64,000 nucleotides of DNA, from NCBI RefSeq assembly GCF_002979865.1, contig NZ_PCPZ01000004.1, forward strand, positions 124,001 to 188,000, in the 5' to 3' direction. Positions within the stretch are counted from its first letter, which is position 1, and each line of letters begins with the position of its first letter. This DNA comes from Arthrobacter sp. MYb214. Lineage in GTDB: Bacteria; Actinomycetota; Actinomycetes; Actinomycetales; Micrococcaceae. Below the pieces are notes generated by a model. The model was not told the origin of the DNA and ran no database searches. It worked only from the letters and a program-made list of their open reading frames with translations. Positions 33,965 to 43,751 of the stretch are shown here, piece after piece. Made by a program: the position numbers and the translations under genes.

Positions 33965-34030
33965 GAGTCTAGAACCTATTTCAGATCGCGGTCAAGGGGT
34001 CTGCAGGAGAAGGTTTGGAACCGGAGGGAA

Positions 34031-35038
34031 TCAGGGCCGGCGTGGTGCCGCGCAGGTGCCGCGCTCGATGAGCGACGGCTCCATCAGCACGCGCTGGGCT
34101 TCGCGTTCGGGATTGGCGAGCCGGGAGAGCACCTGCTGGGCCACGTGCAATCCAAGCTCGTGGTTGCGGCTATCCACGGTTGTCAGGCGCAGCAGGTGGG
34201 TGCCGGAGAGCGGCGAGTTGTCGTAGCCGATGATTGACAAATCCCCAGGTGTCGACAGGCCGGCTTCCCGGGCGGCTGCCATGGCTCCCATGGCCATTGA
34301 GTCGTTGCCGGCCAAGATGGCCGTTGTTTCCGGGGCTTCGCCCAAAAGCTGCCGTGCGCACTGGTAGCCGGTGTCTTCGGTGGTCAGTTCGCTGACCGAA
34401 ACGATGCGCTCTTCGAGTCCCGCGGCCTTCATTGCCTCCTGGTACCCGGCCAGGCGCAGCATCGAGGCTCCGCCGCCACCGGCGATGTGGCCAATATTCC
34501 GGTGGCCCAGCGAAACCAGGTACTCGATGGCTTGGCGTGCCCCGAGCCTGTCGTCACTGGAAGAAATGTCCGCGCCGCGAACCTGGGTGGCGCGATTGCC
34601 GGCCACAATGACCGGAACCTGCGCTGAAAAGCGCATGGCAGGAGTCGGTTCGGTGGCCAGTACCAAAGCCTCTACCCGGGTGCTGAGGAATCCATCGAGC
34701 GGGTCCGACTCGACGTGGGTGTTGAGTGCCCGGTCGGAAACTGCGATGCGCAATCCTGCGCTTGCCAGTCCTTCTTGGAGCCCGCGAAGAAGTTCCACGA
34801 ACCAGACGTTGGTGTAGTCGTCGATGACTACGCCGACTGTCTGGCTCGTGCCGCCGGCAAGTGCCGTGGCGGCCTGGCTGGGGCGGTAATCCAGTTCCTT
34901 GATGGCGGCCAGTACTGCCGCGCGACGTGCTTCCGAGACGCTGGGGGAGCCGCGCAGCACCAGGGACACCAGCGACTTGGAAACACCTGCGGCCTGGGCA
35001 ACGTCGTAGATGGTCGCTCGACGGCGTGCTGCGGCCAC
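34031..35038 (-). CDS. LacI-family regulator of the 31.7-33.9 kb operon
   Basis: 335 residues. The helix-turn-helix is TIYDVAQAAGVSKSLVSLVLRGSPSVSEA, hinge helix RPSQAATALAGG, then a periplasmic-binding-protein-like effector domain (VGVVIDDYTNVWFVELLRGLQ, AILAGNDSMAMGAMAAAREAG, IIGYDNSPLS). GTG start with AGGAGGAACT. The recognition helix KSLVSLVL equals that of the LacI protein at 52002, so the two may share operators. The gene is head-to-tail with the operon it presumably represses. Confidence 0.88.
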   Translation of the reverse strand: MAAARRRATIYDVAQAAGVSKSLVSLVLRGSPSVSEARRAAVLAAIKELDYRPSQAATALAGGTSQTVGVVIDDYTNVWFVELLRGLQEGLASAGLRIAVSDRALNTHVESDPLDGFLSTRVEALVLATEPTPAMRFSAQVPVIVAGNRATQVRGADISSSDDRLGARQAIEYLVSLGHRNIGHIAGGGGASMLRLAGYQEAMKAAGLEERIVSVSELTTEDTGYQCARQLLGEAPETTAILAGNDSMAMGAMAAAREAGLSTPGDLSIIGYDNSPLSGTHLLRLTTVDSRNHELGLHVAQQVLSRLANPEREAQRVLMEPSLIERGTCAAPRRP

Positions 35039-35376
35039 AGTTCCTCCTGGGGGTGTCGGTTGTTCTCGTTAAGAGCCTAGCGTTTTGCTCGAGCGCACGG
35101 CCGTGCGGGACGGTTTCGACGCGTCGAACTTCGCGGGCCACGCCATGAAGCCAAGACATGGCATGTGGAAATTTTTTTATTTTCAACGTCCGAAACAGAT
35201 GGAATACCCCGGAATTCCGCGGATTTGTCCACACCATGTTACTCATGTTGTAAATATGTCAGTACAAACCTTTGACAGTGCCGAATTCATGGTGCAAAGT
35301 ATTTCTTGTGGCACCGTTCACATCTTCGGCTGTTGGCCGATCCCTGAACTTCTGACTCGAAAGGACGTCGATCTGC
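35039..35376 (+). promoter_or_regulatory. iolC promoter region with a GntR-type site
   Basis: About 340 bases between divergent lacI and iolC. ATGTCAGTACAA at 35256-35267 matches the TTGT-N4-ACAA pattern found before other inositol genes. It lies 4 bases upstream of a consensus TTGACA (35272-35277); the matching -10 near 35295-35301 is weak. The rest shows no gene. Confidence 0.5.
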
Positions 35377-36369
35377 GTGACTTACGACGTACTCACCCTC
35401 GGACGCATCAGCGTCGACGTGTATCCGAATGACATCGGCGTTTCCCTCGCGGATGTGAACACATTCAGCAAGTACCTCGGCGGCTCCGCCACCAACGTCG
35501 CCGTGGCGGCCGCCCGGCACGGCCGAGCAGCCGGTGTGATCACCAAAATCGGCGACGACGACTTCGGCACATTCCTGGAACGCGAATTGGACCGCTTCGG
35601 CGTGGACCGCACCCAGGTAGCCCGCGACGCCACGTTGCAGACGCCGGTCACCTTCTGCGCCATCATGCCGCCGGACGACTTCCCGCTGTACTTCTACGGA
35701 CGCTTCCCGATGGCGCCGGACTGGAACATCGACAGCAGCGACATCGACCTCCAAGCCGTCAAGGACTCCAGGATCTTCTGGAGCACCGTCACCGGCTTGA
35801 GCCGCGAACCTTCGCGCACCGCGCAATTGGCGGCCTATGCCGCCCGCCCAGCAGATTCCCTGGCCCAGGGTCAGTTCACCATTCTGGATTTGGACTACCG
35901 CCCGATGTTCTGGGACTCCGTGGAACAGGCCCGCGAACAGGTAGCGCGTGCCCTGCCATCGGCCACCGTGGCCATCGGCAACGACACCGAATGCTCGGTA
36001 GCCGTCGGCGAAGGCACCCCGGATGAGCAGGCCGACCGCCTGCTGGAGGCCGGAGTGCAGATTGCCGTGGTCAAGCTCGGCCCCGAAGGGGTCATGGCCA
36101 AAACCCGCACCGAGCGCGTGGTTTCCGCGCCGGTCCCGGTGCAGACCGCTAACGGACTGGGTGCCGGAGATTCCTTCGGCGGCGCCTTCTGCCACGGACT
36201 GCTCTCCGGCTGGCCGCTGGAACAGGTGCTTGACTACGCCAATGCCGCCGGAGCCATTGTGGCCTCGAAGGTTGCCTGCTCCGACGCCATGCCGGACCCG
36301 GAAGAAGTCAATGCCCTGCTGGCCGAGCGCGGCCGCACCGTCCCCGACTCCCAGAAAGACCTGGTCTAG
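35377..36369 (+). CDS. iolC: 5-dehydro-2-deoxygluconokinase
   Basis: 330 residues, PfkB-type kinase. It starts TYDVLTLGRISVDVYPNDIG, contains KYLGGSATNVAVAAARHG (PfkB signature 1) and NGLGAGDSFGGAFCHGLLSGWPL (signature 2, GAGD with catalytic Asp). It phosphorylates 2-deoxy-5-keto-D-gluconate, the product of IolB. GTG start with AAAGGACG. First gene of the seven-gene core iol operon; the next gene starts 2 bases after its stop. Confidence 0.93.
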   Translation: MTYDVLTLGRISVDVYPNDIGVSLADVNTFSKYLGGSATNVAVAAARHGRAAGVITKIGDDDFGTFLERELDRFGVDRTQVARDATLQTPVTFCAIMPPDDFPLYFYGRFPMAPDWNIDSSDIDLQAVKDSRIFWSTVTGLSREPSRTAQLAAYAARPADSLAQGQFTILDLDYRPMFWDSVEQAREQVARALPSATVAIGNDTECSVAVGEGTPDEQADRLLEAGVQIAVVKLGPEGVMAKTRTERVVSAPVPVQTANGLGAGDSFGGAFCHGLLSGWPLEQVLDYANAAGAIVASKVACSDAMPDPEEVNALLAERGRTVPDSQKDLV

Positions 36370-36371
36370 AA

Positions 36372-37301
36372 ATGAAACAGGCATCAGAGCTGCCAGTGGA
36401 CCGGGAAGACCCGCGCCGCTACGAATCCATCACCCGCCAGCGGCTGGAAGACCCGGCCTCGGTGCAGCGCGCCGCTTCGCTGCGCCGGAAGCACGCCGGC
36501 CCGGTGCTGGGACGGCAGAACTTCATCATCGCCGCCGACCACCCGGCCCGCGGCGCCCTGTCCGTGGGCAAGCGCGCCACGGCCATGGCCGATCGCCGCC
36601 AGCTGCTGGACCGGCTGCAGATCGCCTTGCAGAACCCCGCCTGCGACGGGGTGCTGGCCTCACCCGATATCCTCGATGACCTGCTGCTGCTGGGCGCGCT
36701 GGAAGGCAAGCTGGTCTTCGGATCGATGAACCGCGGCGGGCTCACCGGCTTGGTCAACGAGATCGACGACCGCTTTACCGGGCACAGCGCGGCCGCCCTG
36801 GCTGCCCTGGGCGCCGACGGCGGCAAGATGCTCACCCGGATCAGCTACGAGGATCCGGACACCGTGAAAACCCTGGCCGCTACCGCCGACGCCGTGTCGG
36901 ATCTGGCCCGGCACCAGCTGGTGGCCATGGTCGAGCCGTTCATCTCCAAGCGGGCCGAGGGCAAGGTAGTCAACGACCTGCGCCCGGAGGCAGTGATCAA
37001 GTCCATGGGCATCGCCTCGGGACTGGGCGAAACCAGCGCCTACACCTGGCTGAAGATTCCCGTGGTCCAGGAGATGGAACGGGTCATGGCCGCGACCACC
37101 CTGCCCACGGTCCTGCTCGGCGGGGATCCATCGGGCAGTCCCGACGAGGTCTTCGCCTCGTGGCAGGCGGCGCTGGCCCTGCCTTCGGTGCAGGGGCTGA
37201 CCGTAGGCCGGACCCTGCTGTATCCCGAGGACGGGGATGTGGCCGCCGCCGTGGCAACCGCCGCATCGCTACTGGACACCACCGCAACCGTACGCAGCTG
37301 A
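36372..37301 (+). CDS. Cgl0159-like (beta/alpha)8 aldolase, probable IolJ role
   Basis: 309 residues. NFIIAADHPARGALSVG, CDGVLASPDILDDLLLLGAL, KMLTRISYEDP (putative Schiff-base Lys region) and PTVLLGGDPSG fit the DeoC/LacD-like barrel described in corynebacterial iol clusters. Every iol operon needs an aldolase that splits 6-phospho-5-dehydro-2-deoxygluconate to DHAP and malonic semialdehyde. No classical class II IolJ occurs in this window, and this gene sits directly after iolC. The assignment of the aldolase step is inferred from position and fold. Confidence 0.75.
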   Translation: MKQASELPVDREDPRRYESITRQRLEDPASVQRAASLRRKHAGPVLGRQNFIIAADHPARGALSVGKRATAMADRRQLLDRLQIALQNPACDGVLASPDILDDLLLLGALEGKLVFGSMNRGGLTGLVNEIDDRFTGHSAAALAALGADGGKMLTRISYEDPDTVKTLAATADAVSDLARHQLVAMVEPFISKRAEGKVVNDLRPEAVIKSMGIASGLGETSAYTWLKIPVVQEMERVMAATTLPTVLLGGDPSGSPDEVFASWQAALALPSVQGLTVGRTLLYPEDGDVAAAVATAASLLDTTATVRS

Positions 37302-37316
37302 GAAGGACGAAGCTCG

Positions 37317-39263
37317 ATGACTACACGCACAATGACCGTTGCCCAGGCGGTCGTGGAATTCCTGGGCCGCCAGTACACGGTGGATTCCATCGGCGGCACG
37401 CACTACCGCGAACGGCTGATTCCGGGCATGTTCGGGATTTTCGGCCACGGGAATGTTGCCGGGGTGGGCCAGGCGCTGAAGCAGTGGCAGGCCAAGGACC
37501 CGAGCCTCATGCCGTACTACCAGGGCCGCAATGAGCAGGCGCAGTCGCACCAGGCCGTTGCCTACGCGCGGCACACCCGCCGGCGCGCCACCTACGCGGT
37601 CTCCACCTCCATCGGCCCCGGGTCCTCCAACTTGCTCACCGGTGCGGCGCTGGCCACCGCCAACCGCCTGCCGGTGCTGCTGCTGCCTTCGGACACCTTC
37701 GCCACCCGCGCCGCGGACCCGGTGCTCCAGCAGCTGGAAATGCCGCACGGCTACGACATCACCGTCAACGACGCCTTCCGCCCGCTGTCCAAGTACTTCG
37801 ACCGGGTCACGCGACCCGAGCAGCTGGCCAGTGCCTTGCACCACGGGTTGCGGGTGCTCACCGACCCCGCCGAAACCGGAGCGGTGACCATCTCCTTGCC
37901 GCAGGACGTGCAGGCCGAGGCCTTCGACTTCCCGGAAGAGCTCTTTGCCGAGCGCGAGTGGAAGATCCGCCGCCCGGCACCGGAATCCGAGGACATCGCG
38001 GCGGCCGCGGCCATGATCCGCGAAGCCAAGCGCCCATTGATCGTCGCAGGCGGCGGCGTGCTGTACGCCTACGCCACCGAGGAGCTGGCCGCCTTCTGCG
38101 AAGCCACCGGCATCCCCGTGGGCAATACCCAGGCCGGGGTGGGCGTGCTGCCGTGGGATTCCAAGTACTCCCTGGGCGCCATCGGCTCCACCGGCACCAC
38201 CGCGGCCAATGCGCTGGCCGAGCAGGCGGATCTGGTCATCGGCATCGGCACCCGCTATGAGGACTTCACCACCGCCAGCCGCACCGCATTCCAGAACCCG
38301 GACGTGAAGTTCGTGAACATCAACGTCGCCGCGCTGGACGCCTACAAGCACGGCACCGTGCTGCCGGTGGTCGCCGATGCCCGCAAGGCGCTGATCGCGC
38401 TGCGCGAGGCGCTGACCGGATACCGGGTCGAGGGAGCCCTGGAAGTCCAGGCCGCCACCGAGAAGCAGCGCTGGGACGCGACCGTTGATGCGGCCTTCGC
38501 CGAGCGGCTGAGCCCGCTGGTCAGCCAGAACGCCATCATCGGAGCGGTGAACCAGGCCATGGATCCGCGCGATGTGGTGGTCTGCGCCGCCGGCTCGCTG
38601 CCCGGGGACCTGCACAAGATGTGGCGGGTCTCCGACCCGTTCGGCTACCACGTGGAATACGGCTTCTCCTGCATGGGATACGAGATCGCCGGCGGGCTGG
38701 GCATCAAGCGCGCCGCCCTTGCTGAAACCGCGCGAGGCTCCGAAGAGCCCCGCGACGTCGTGGTGATGGTGGGTGACGGCTCCTACCTGATGATGCACAC
38801 CGAGCTGGTCACCGCCGTGGCCGAAGGCCTGAAGCTGATCACCGTGCTGATACAGAACCATGGCTACGCCTCCATCGGAGCCCTGTCCGAATCACTGGGC
38901 TCCCAGCGTTTCGGCACCAAGTACCGCACGCTCGATGCCCAGCGCCACAGCTTCGATGATGGTGCGACCTTGCCAGTGGACCTGGCTGCCAACGCCGAGT
39001 CGCTGGGCGTGAAGGTCATCCGGATCGAGCCCGGGCCCCAAGCCATCGATGAGCTCTCGGCGGCCATCGCCCAGGCCAAGGCCGCGCCCGAGGGTTCGGG
39101 GCCGATCCTGATCCACATCGAATCCGACCTCTACGCCGATGCTCCCTCCAGCGAGTCCTGGTGGGATGTGCCGGTCAGCGAGGTCGCCGAGCTGGACTCC
39201 ACCACCCAGGCCCGCAAGACCTACGCCGAGCACAAATCCCGCCAGAAGCCCCTGCTGGGCTAG
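37317..39263 (+). CDS. iolD: 3D-(3,5/4)-trihydroxycyclohexane-1,2-dione acylhydrolase
   Basis: 648 residues, ThDP-dependent. The N-terminal pyrimidine domain includes MFGIFGHGNVAGVGQ and YYQGRNEQAQSHQAVAYAR (catalytic Glu region). The central domain follows, and the cofactor motif runs from G486-D-G488 to N514 (GDGSYLMMHTEL..IQNHGY). It opens the inositol-derived ring to 5-deoxy-D-glucuronate. Start ATG with GAAGGACGAAGCTCG. Length and motifs match the family throughout. Confidence 0.95.
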   Translation: MTTRTMTVAQAVVEFLGRQYTVDSIGGTHYRERLIPGMFGIFGHGNVAGVGQALKQWQAKDPSLMPYYQGRNEQAQSHQAVAYARHTRRRATYAVSTSIGPGSSNLLTGAALATANRLPVLLLPSDTFATRAADPVLQQLEMPHGYDITVNDAFRPLSKYFDRVTRPEQLASALHHGLRVLTDPAETGAVTISLPQDVQAEAFDFPEELFAEREWKIRRPAPESEDIAAAAAMIREAKRPLIVAGGGVLYAYATEELAAFCEATGIPVGNTQAGVGVLPWDSKYSLGAIGSTGTTAANALAEQADLVIGIGTRYEDFTTASRTAFQNPDVKFVNINVAALDAYKHGTVLPVVADARKALIALREALTGYRVEGALEVQAATEKQRWDATVDAAFAERLSPLVSQNAIIGAVNQAMDPRDVVVCAAGSLPGDLHKMWRVSDPFGYHVEYGFSCMGYEIAGGLGIKRAALAETARGSEEPRDVVVMVGDGSYLMMHTELVTAVAEGLKLITVLIQNHGYASIGALSESLGSQRFGTKYRTLDAQRHSFDDGATLPVDLAANAESLGVKVIRIEPGPQAIDELSAAIAQAKAAPEGSGPILIHIESDLYADAPSSESWWDVPVSEVAELDSTTQARKTYAEHKSRQKPLLG

Positions 39264-39307
39264 GCGCACCGCACCAGACCAACTCGAATACCGAAAGACG
39301 TGAACCC

Positions 39308-40822
39308 ATGACTGCTACCGCTACCGAAGTCACCGAAATCCTGCACTACATCAACGGCAAGCCCAGCGCCGGCACCGGCACCGCCACCCAGCCGGTCTAC
39401 AACCCTGCGACCGGCGAAATCACCGGCCAGCTGCACCTGGCCAGCGACGAGGACCTGCAGCAGGCCGTGGCCGTGGCCAAGGCCGCCTCCGAAACCTGGG
39501 GCGAAGTATCGATCGCCAAGCGCAGCAAGATCCTCTTCCGCTTCCAGCAGCTGCTCACCGAGCACACCGGCGAGCTGGCCCGCATCGTCACCTCCGAGCA
39601 CGGCAAGGTCCTCTCCGACGCCGCCGGCGAGATCAGCCGCGGCATCGAAGTGGTGGAGTATGCCTGCGGCATCTCCCAGTCGCTGAAGGGCGAATACTCC
39701 GACCAGGTCTCCACCGGCATCGACGTGTTCTCCTTCCGCCAGCCGCTGGGCGTGGTCGCCGGCATCACCCCGTTCAACTTCCCGGTGATGGTGCCGCTGT
39801 GGATGGCACCGGTGGCCATTGCCACCGGCAACGCCTTCATCCTCAAGCCTTCCGAGCGCGACCCTTCGGCCGCCTTGCTGATCGCCGAGCTGTTCAAGGA
39901 AGCCGGCCTGCCCGACGGCGTTTTCCAGGTGCTGCACGGCGGCAAGGAAACCGTGGACGGGCTGCTCACCCACCCGGATGTGGATGGCATCTCCTTTGTC
40001 GGTTCCACTCCGATCGCCAAGTACGTGCACGAAACCGCCACCAAGCACGGCAAGCGCGTGCAGGCCCTGGGCGGAGCGAAGAACCACGCGGTGATCATGC
40101 CCGATGCCGATATGGACTTGGCCGCCGACCACATCAACGCCGCCGCTTTCGGCTCCGCGGGCCAGCGCTGCATGGCCATCTCCGTGGCCGTCGCCGTGGG
40201 CGATGCCGCCGACGGCCTGGTGGACAAGCTCGCCGAGCATGCCCGCAACGTCAACGTCTCGAACGGCTTCGATGAGACGGCGGATATGGGACCGGTGATC
40301 ACCCCGGCCTCGAAGTCCCGCCTGCAGAAGATCGTTGGCGAGGCGCAGGAAGCTGGCGCCGCGCTGGTCATCGACGGACGCGACCTGGTGGTCAAGGACC
40401 ACGAGAACGGGTTCTTTGTCGGCCCGACCATCATCGACAAAGTCAGCCGCGAGATGAGCGCCTACACCGAGGAGATCTTCGGCCCGGTACTGGTGGTGCT
40501 GCGCGTAGACAGCCTGGAAGAAGCCATCGAAGTGGTCAACGCGAACCCCTACGGCAACGGCACGGCCATCTTCACCTCCTCCGGCGCCCACGCCCGCACC
40601 TACACCCGCCGCATCCAGGTAGGCATGGTCGGGGTCAACGTGCCGCTGCCGGTGCCGGTTGCCTGGCACTCCTTCGGAGGCTGGAAGGACTCGCTGTTCG
40701 GCGAGCACCACATCTACGGCCCGGACGGCGTGCGCTTCTACACCCGGGGCAAGGCCATCACGCAGCGCTGGCCGGAGCCGGCCCAGGGCACGGCCGCCAC
40801 CTTCAACTTCCCCTCCAACTAG
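39308..40822 (+). CDS. mmsA: Methylmalonate/malonate semialdehyde dehydrogenase (CoA-acylating)
   Basis: 504 residues. ALDH fold with FNFPVMVPLWM, ILKPSERDPSAALLIAELFKEAGLPDGV, GSTPIAKYVHETATKHGKRVQALGGAKNHAVIMPDAD, and catalytic Cys288 in SAGQRCMAIS. Late GMVGVNVPLPVPVAWHSFGGWK is specific to the MmsA/IolA branch. It turns malonic semialdehyde into acetyl-CoA, the last step of inositol breakdown. ATG at 39308 is the family start; an upstream extension overlaps iolD and is rejected. Also called iolA. Confidence 0.94.
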   Translation: MTATATEVTEILHYINGKPSAGTGTATQPVYNPATGEITGQLHLASDEDLQQAVAVAKAASETWGEVSIAKRSKILFRFQQLLTEHTGELARIVTSEHGKVLSDAAGEISRGIEVVEYACGISQSLKGEYSDQVSTGIDVFSFRQPLGVVAGITPFNFPVMVPLWMAPVAIATGNAFILKPSERDPSAALLIAELFKEAGLPDGVFQVLHGGKETVDGLLTHPDVDGISFVGSTPIAKYVHETATKHGKRVQALGGAKNHAVIMPDADMDLAADHINAAAFGSAGQRCMAISVAVAVGDAADGLVDKLAEHARNVNVSNGFDETADMGPVITPASKSRLQKIVGEAQEAGAALVIDGRDLVVKDHENGFFVGPTIIDKVSREMSAYTEEIFGPVLVVLRVDSLEEAIEVVNANPYGNGTAIFTSSGAHARTYTRRIQVGMVGVNVPLPVPVAWHSFGGWKDSLFGEHHIYGPDGVRFYTRGKAITQRWPEPAQGTAATFNFPSN

Positions 40823-40852
40823 GCACCTTGAACAGAAGATAAGGTATGCACC

Positions 40853-41773
40853 ATGGCACAGAACATCACCATTGGGACTGCCCCCGATTCCTGGGGAGTC
40901 TGGTTTCCCGATGATCCCCAGCAGACACCCTGGCAGCGCTTCCTCGACGAAGTGGCTGAAGCCGGCTACAAGACCATTGAACTGGGTCCCTACGGGTACC
41001 TGCCCACCGACCCCGCGCAGCTGGCCGACGAGCTGGCCGCCCGCGACCTGAAGGTCTGCGCCGGCACCGTCTTCACCGCCTTCCACCGCGGCATCGACGG
41101 CAGCGCCAGCGCCTGGGAAGAAGCCTGGGAGCCAGCCCGCAAGGTGGCCGAGCTGACCGCCGCCATGGGAGGCGAGCATATTGTGGTGATCCCTGCCATG
41201 TGGCGCGACGACGTCACCGGCCAGGCCATCGAATCGGGCACCCTGGACGGTTCGGCCTGGGATTCGCTGGCCAAGGGCCATGACCGGCTGGGAAGGATCC
41301 TGCAGGAGGAATTCGGCCTCAAGCAGCAGTTCCATTCCCACGCCGACTCCCACGTCTGCGGCCAGGGCGACATCGAGAAGTTCCTTGAGCTCACCGACCC
41401 GCAATTCACCACCCTGTGCCTGGACACCGGACATGCCGAATACGGTGGAGCTTCCAGCGTGGACTTGATCCGCCGCTTCCCGGAGCGCATCGGGTACCTG
41501 CACCTGAAGCAGATCAACCCGGACATCCTGGCCACGGTCCGCGCACAGGACATGACCTGGGCCGCGGCCAACTTGGCCGGGGTGATGTGCGAACCGCCTT
41601 CCGGGTTGCCTGACCTCAACGAGGTCTTGAAGGAAGTGGAGAAGCTGGGCCGTCCGATTTTCGGAATTGTCGAACAGGACATGTACCCGGTGGCCGACTT
41701 CTCGGTGCCGCTGCCCATCGCCACCCGCACCCGCGACTACCTGCTCAGCTGCGGCTCGCGCAGCCGCGTCTAA
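40853..41773 (+). CDS. iolE: myo-Inosose-2 dehydratase
   Basis: 306 residues. TIGTAPDSWGVWFPDDPQQTPWQRFLDEVAEAGYKTIELGPYGYLP is the classic IolE N-terminus. Metal-binding residues appear in HSHADSHVCGQGDIEKFLE (His), CLDTGHAEYGG (Asp, His) and a Glu near the C-terminus (GIVEQDMYP). It removes water from 2-keto-myo-inositol. It sits between mmsA and iolG with short gaps, in the order seen in corynebacteria. Confidence 0.92.
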   Translation: MAQNITIGTAPDSWGVWFPDDPQQTPWQRFLDEVAEAGYKTIELGPYGYLPTDPAQLADELAARDLKVCAGTVFTAFHRGIDGSASAWEEAWEPARKVAELTAAMGGEHIVVIPAMWRDDVTGQAIESGTLDGSAWDSLAKGHDRLGRILQEEFGLKQQFHSHADSHVCGQGDIEKFLELTDPQFTTLCLDTGHAEYGGASSVDLIRRFPERIGYLHLKQINPDILATVRAQDMTWAAANLAGVMCEPPSGLPDLNEVLKEVEKLGRPIFGIVEQDMYPVADFSVPLPIATRTRDYLLSCGSRSRV

Positions 41774-41813
41774 GCAATCCCCACCTAGCCAAGAATTCTT
41801 GAAAGGACATATC

Positions 41814-42827
41814 GTGCCAGATAACCTGCGCGTCGCCGTCGTTGGAGCCGGGCGCATGGGCGCCGACCACATACAGCGGATCCACCACCGTATTTCCGGA
41901 GCCGAAGTCGCGGCCGTTGTCGATATCGACACCGACCGGGTCGCTGCGGCCATCGACGGGATCCCGGGTGCCAAGGGCTACGCCGACCTGTCCGCGGCGC
42001 TCGCCGGCGGAGAGGTCAACGCGGTACTGCTGGCGACCCCCGGCTTCCTTCACCACGATGCATTGCTGGCGGTGCTCGAGGCAGATATTCCGGTGCTGTG
42101 CGAAAAGCCGCTGACCCCCGATGCCGCTTCCTCCTGGGAGATCGTCGAGGCCGAGGCCAAGCTGGGCCGCAAGCGCATCCAAGTGGGCTTCATGCGGCGT
42201 TTCGACGCCGAGTACCGGCAGCTGCGCCAGCTGATCGAGGACGAGAGCCTGGGTGAATTGCTGGTGCTGCACCACCAGCACCGCAATCCCTCCACCCCGG
42301 AGGGCTTCACCAATGAGATGCTGATCAACGACTCGGTGGTCCACGAATTCGACGCCATCCGCTACTTCACCGGTGACGAGATCACCTCGGTGCAGGTGCG
42401 CTTGGGCAAGGCCACCCGCAATGCTCCCAACGGCCAGCACGACCCCCAGCACGTGCTGCTGGAAACCTCGACCGGAGTGCTCGCCGACGTGGAGATCTAC
42501 GTCAACGCGAAGTTCGGCTACGAGGTGGCGACCCAGGCTTCCTTCGAGGAGGGCATCGTGTCCATCGGCAATGACGCTGGACCGTATGTGCGTACCGCCG
42601 GGCAGTGGGGCGGCAAGGTCACCCCGGGCTTCGAGGAGCGTTTCGGCGCCGCCTACGATACCGAAATCCAGTCATGGGTGGACGCCGCGCTGCGAGGCGA
42701 ATTGGGCGGGCCCAGCGCCTGGGACGGCTACGCCACCGCGGCCTGCTGCGAGGCGGGAGTCGAAGCCCAGCGCACCGGCGAAAAGGTGGCAGTCAAGCTG
42801 AACAGCAAGCCGGATCTCTACAGCTAA
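41814..42827 (+). CDS. iolG: myo-Inositol 2-dehydrogenase
   Basis: 337 residues. The Rossmann motif VAVVGAGRMGADHIQRI is intact. CEKPLTPDAASSWEIVEAEAK carries the catalytic Lys, GFMRRFDAEYRQLRQL follows, and INDSVVHEFDAIRYFTGDE has the Asp/His pair of IolG. NAD-dependent oxidation of myo-inositol at C2, the first pathway step. GTG at 41814 follows GAAAGGA. The in-operon copy and best match to a true IolG among the five dehydrogenases in the locus. Confidence 0.92.
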   Translation: MPDNLRVAVVGAGRMGADHIQRIHHRISGAEVAAVVDIDTDRVAAAIDGIPGAKGYADLSAALAGGEVNAVLLATPGFLHHDALLAVLEADIPVLCEKPLTPDAASSWEIVEAEAKLGRKRIQVGFMRRFDAEYRQLRQLIEDESLGELLVLHHQHRNPSTPEGFTNEMLINDSVVHEFDAIRYFTGDEITSVQVRLGKATRNAPNGQHDPQHVLLETSTGVLADVEIYVNAKFGYEVATQASFEEGIVSIGNDAGPYVRTAGQWGGKVTPGFEERFGAAYDTEIQSWVDAALRGELGGPSAWDGYATAACCEAGVEAQRTGEKVAVKLNSKPDLYS

Positions 42828-42834
42828 GGGCATC

Positions 42835-43719
42835 ATGAAATACGCACTGGACCCGACCCCGTTCCATTCCACCCATTCGCTGCTCCAGTTCCCGGAACTG
42901 GCAGCGGAGCTGGGCTATGACAGCATCCAGCTGACACCGCATGCGGACATGATTCCGTTCTTCACCCACCCCAAGGCCGACGATGACCTGGTCGCGCAGC
43001 TCGCGGCCCGTTGCCGGGCTTCCGGGGTGGAGATCGCTTCGGTGCTGCCGGTACTGCGCTGGGCCTCGCCCGATGAGAATTTGCGCCAGGCCGCGGTGCG
43101 CTACTGGAAGCGCGCCATCCAGATTGCCGTGGATCTCGGCGTGAACCAGATGAACACTGAATTCTCCGGGCGGCCGGAACGCGCCGAGGAGTCCGAGGCG
43201 GCATTCTACCGCTCCATGGAAGAGCTCGTGCCAATCATTGAGCGCGAGGGCATCAATGTGGCCATTGACCCGCATCCGGATGATTTTGTCGAAGAAGGCC
43301 TGGCCGCTTGGCGGGTGATCCGCGGGGTGAACTCGCCGAATCTGTCCTTCGTCTACGTTGCTTCGCATTCCTTCCACATGAAGGACAAGCCGCTGGATAT
43401 CATGCAGGCAGTGGGAGAGCGGCTGCGCGTGGTGCACGTGGCGGACACCATGAACCATCATGCCTCGCACGGGTTGCGCTACATCACCAACCCGCCGGGC
43501 AATGCGGTGCGCGTGCACCAGCATCTGAAGCTTGGCGATGGCGACGTGAACTGGGACGAATTCTTCTCCGGCCTCGTGGCCAACGGATTTGCCGACCGCC
43601 AGGACAGCGTGATGGTCTCCTGCGTTTTTGCCGAGAACGAGAACGCCGTAGCAGTCGCCAAATACCAGTTGGAGCAGATGCGCAGCCGCGTTGACGCTGC
43701 CCGTGCCGTGCGCGCCTAG
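42835..43719 (+). CDS. iolH: IolH-type TIM-barrel protein
   Basis: 294 residues. MKYALDPTPFHSTHSLLQFPELAAELGYDSIQLTPHADMIPFF and DPHPDDFVEEGLAAWRVI with VHVADTMNHHASHGLRYI are typical of IolH, an isomerase/epimerase-like member of inositol operons whose exact reaction is not settled. Metal ligands are plausible at His/Asp of DPHPDDF and at VHVADT. It starts 7 bases after iolG and ends the core operon; a hairpin follows. Confidence 0.85.
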   Translation: MKYALDPTPFHSTHSLLQFPELAAELGYDSIQLTPHADMIPFFTHPKADDDLVAQLAARCRASGVEIASVLPVLRWASPDENLRQAAVRYWKRAIQIAVDLGVNQMNTEFSGRPERAEESEAAFYRSMEELVPIIEREGINVAIDPHPDDFVEEGLAAWRVIRGVNSPNLSFVYVASHSFHMKDKPLDIMQAVGERLRVVHVADTMNHHASHGLRYITNPPGNAVRVHQHLKLGDGDVNWDEFFSGLVANGFADRQDSVMVSCVFAENENAVAVAKYQLEQMRSRVDAARAVRA

Positions 43720-43751
43720 CCAAACCGGCTTCCCGAGCCGAATTGCAACAT

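Noticed and set aside
39260-41974. Very long open frame (904 codons) antisense to mmsA-iolE
   Set aside because: It mirrors the codon bias of the high-GC sense genes, has low-complexity Gly/Asp/His-rich translation and no domain; the sense frames are clear enzymes.
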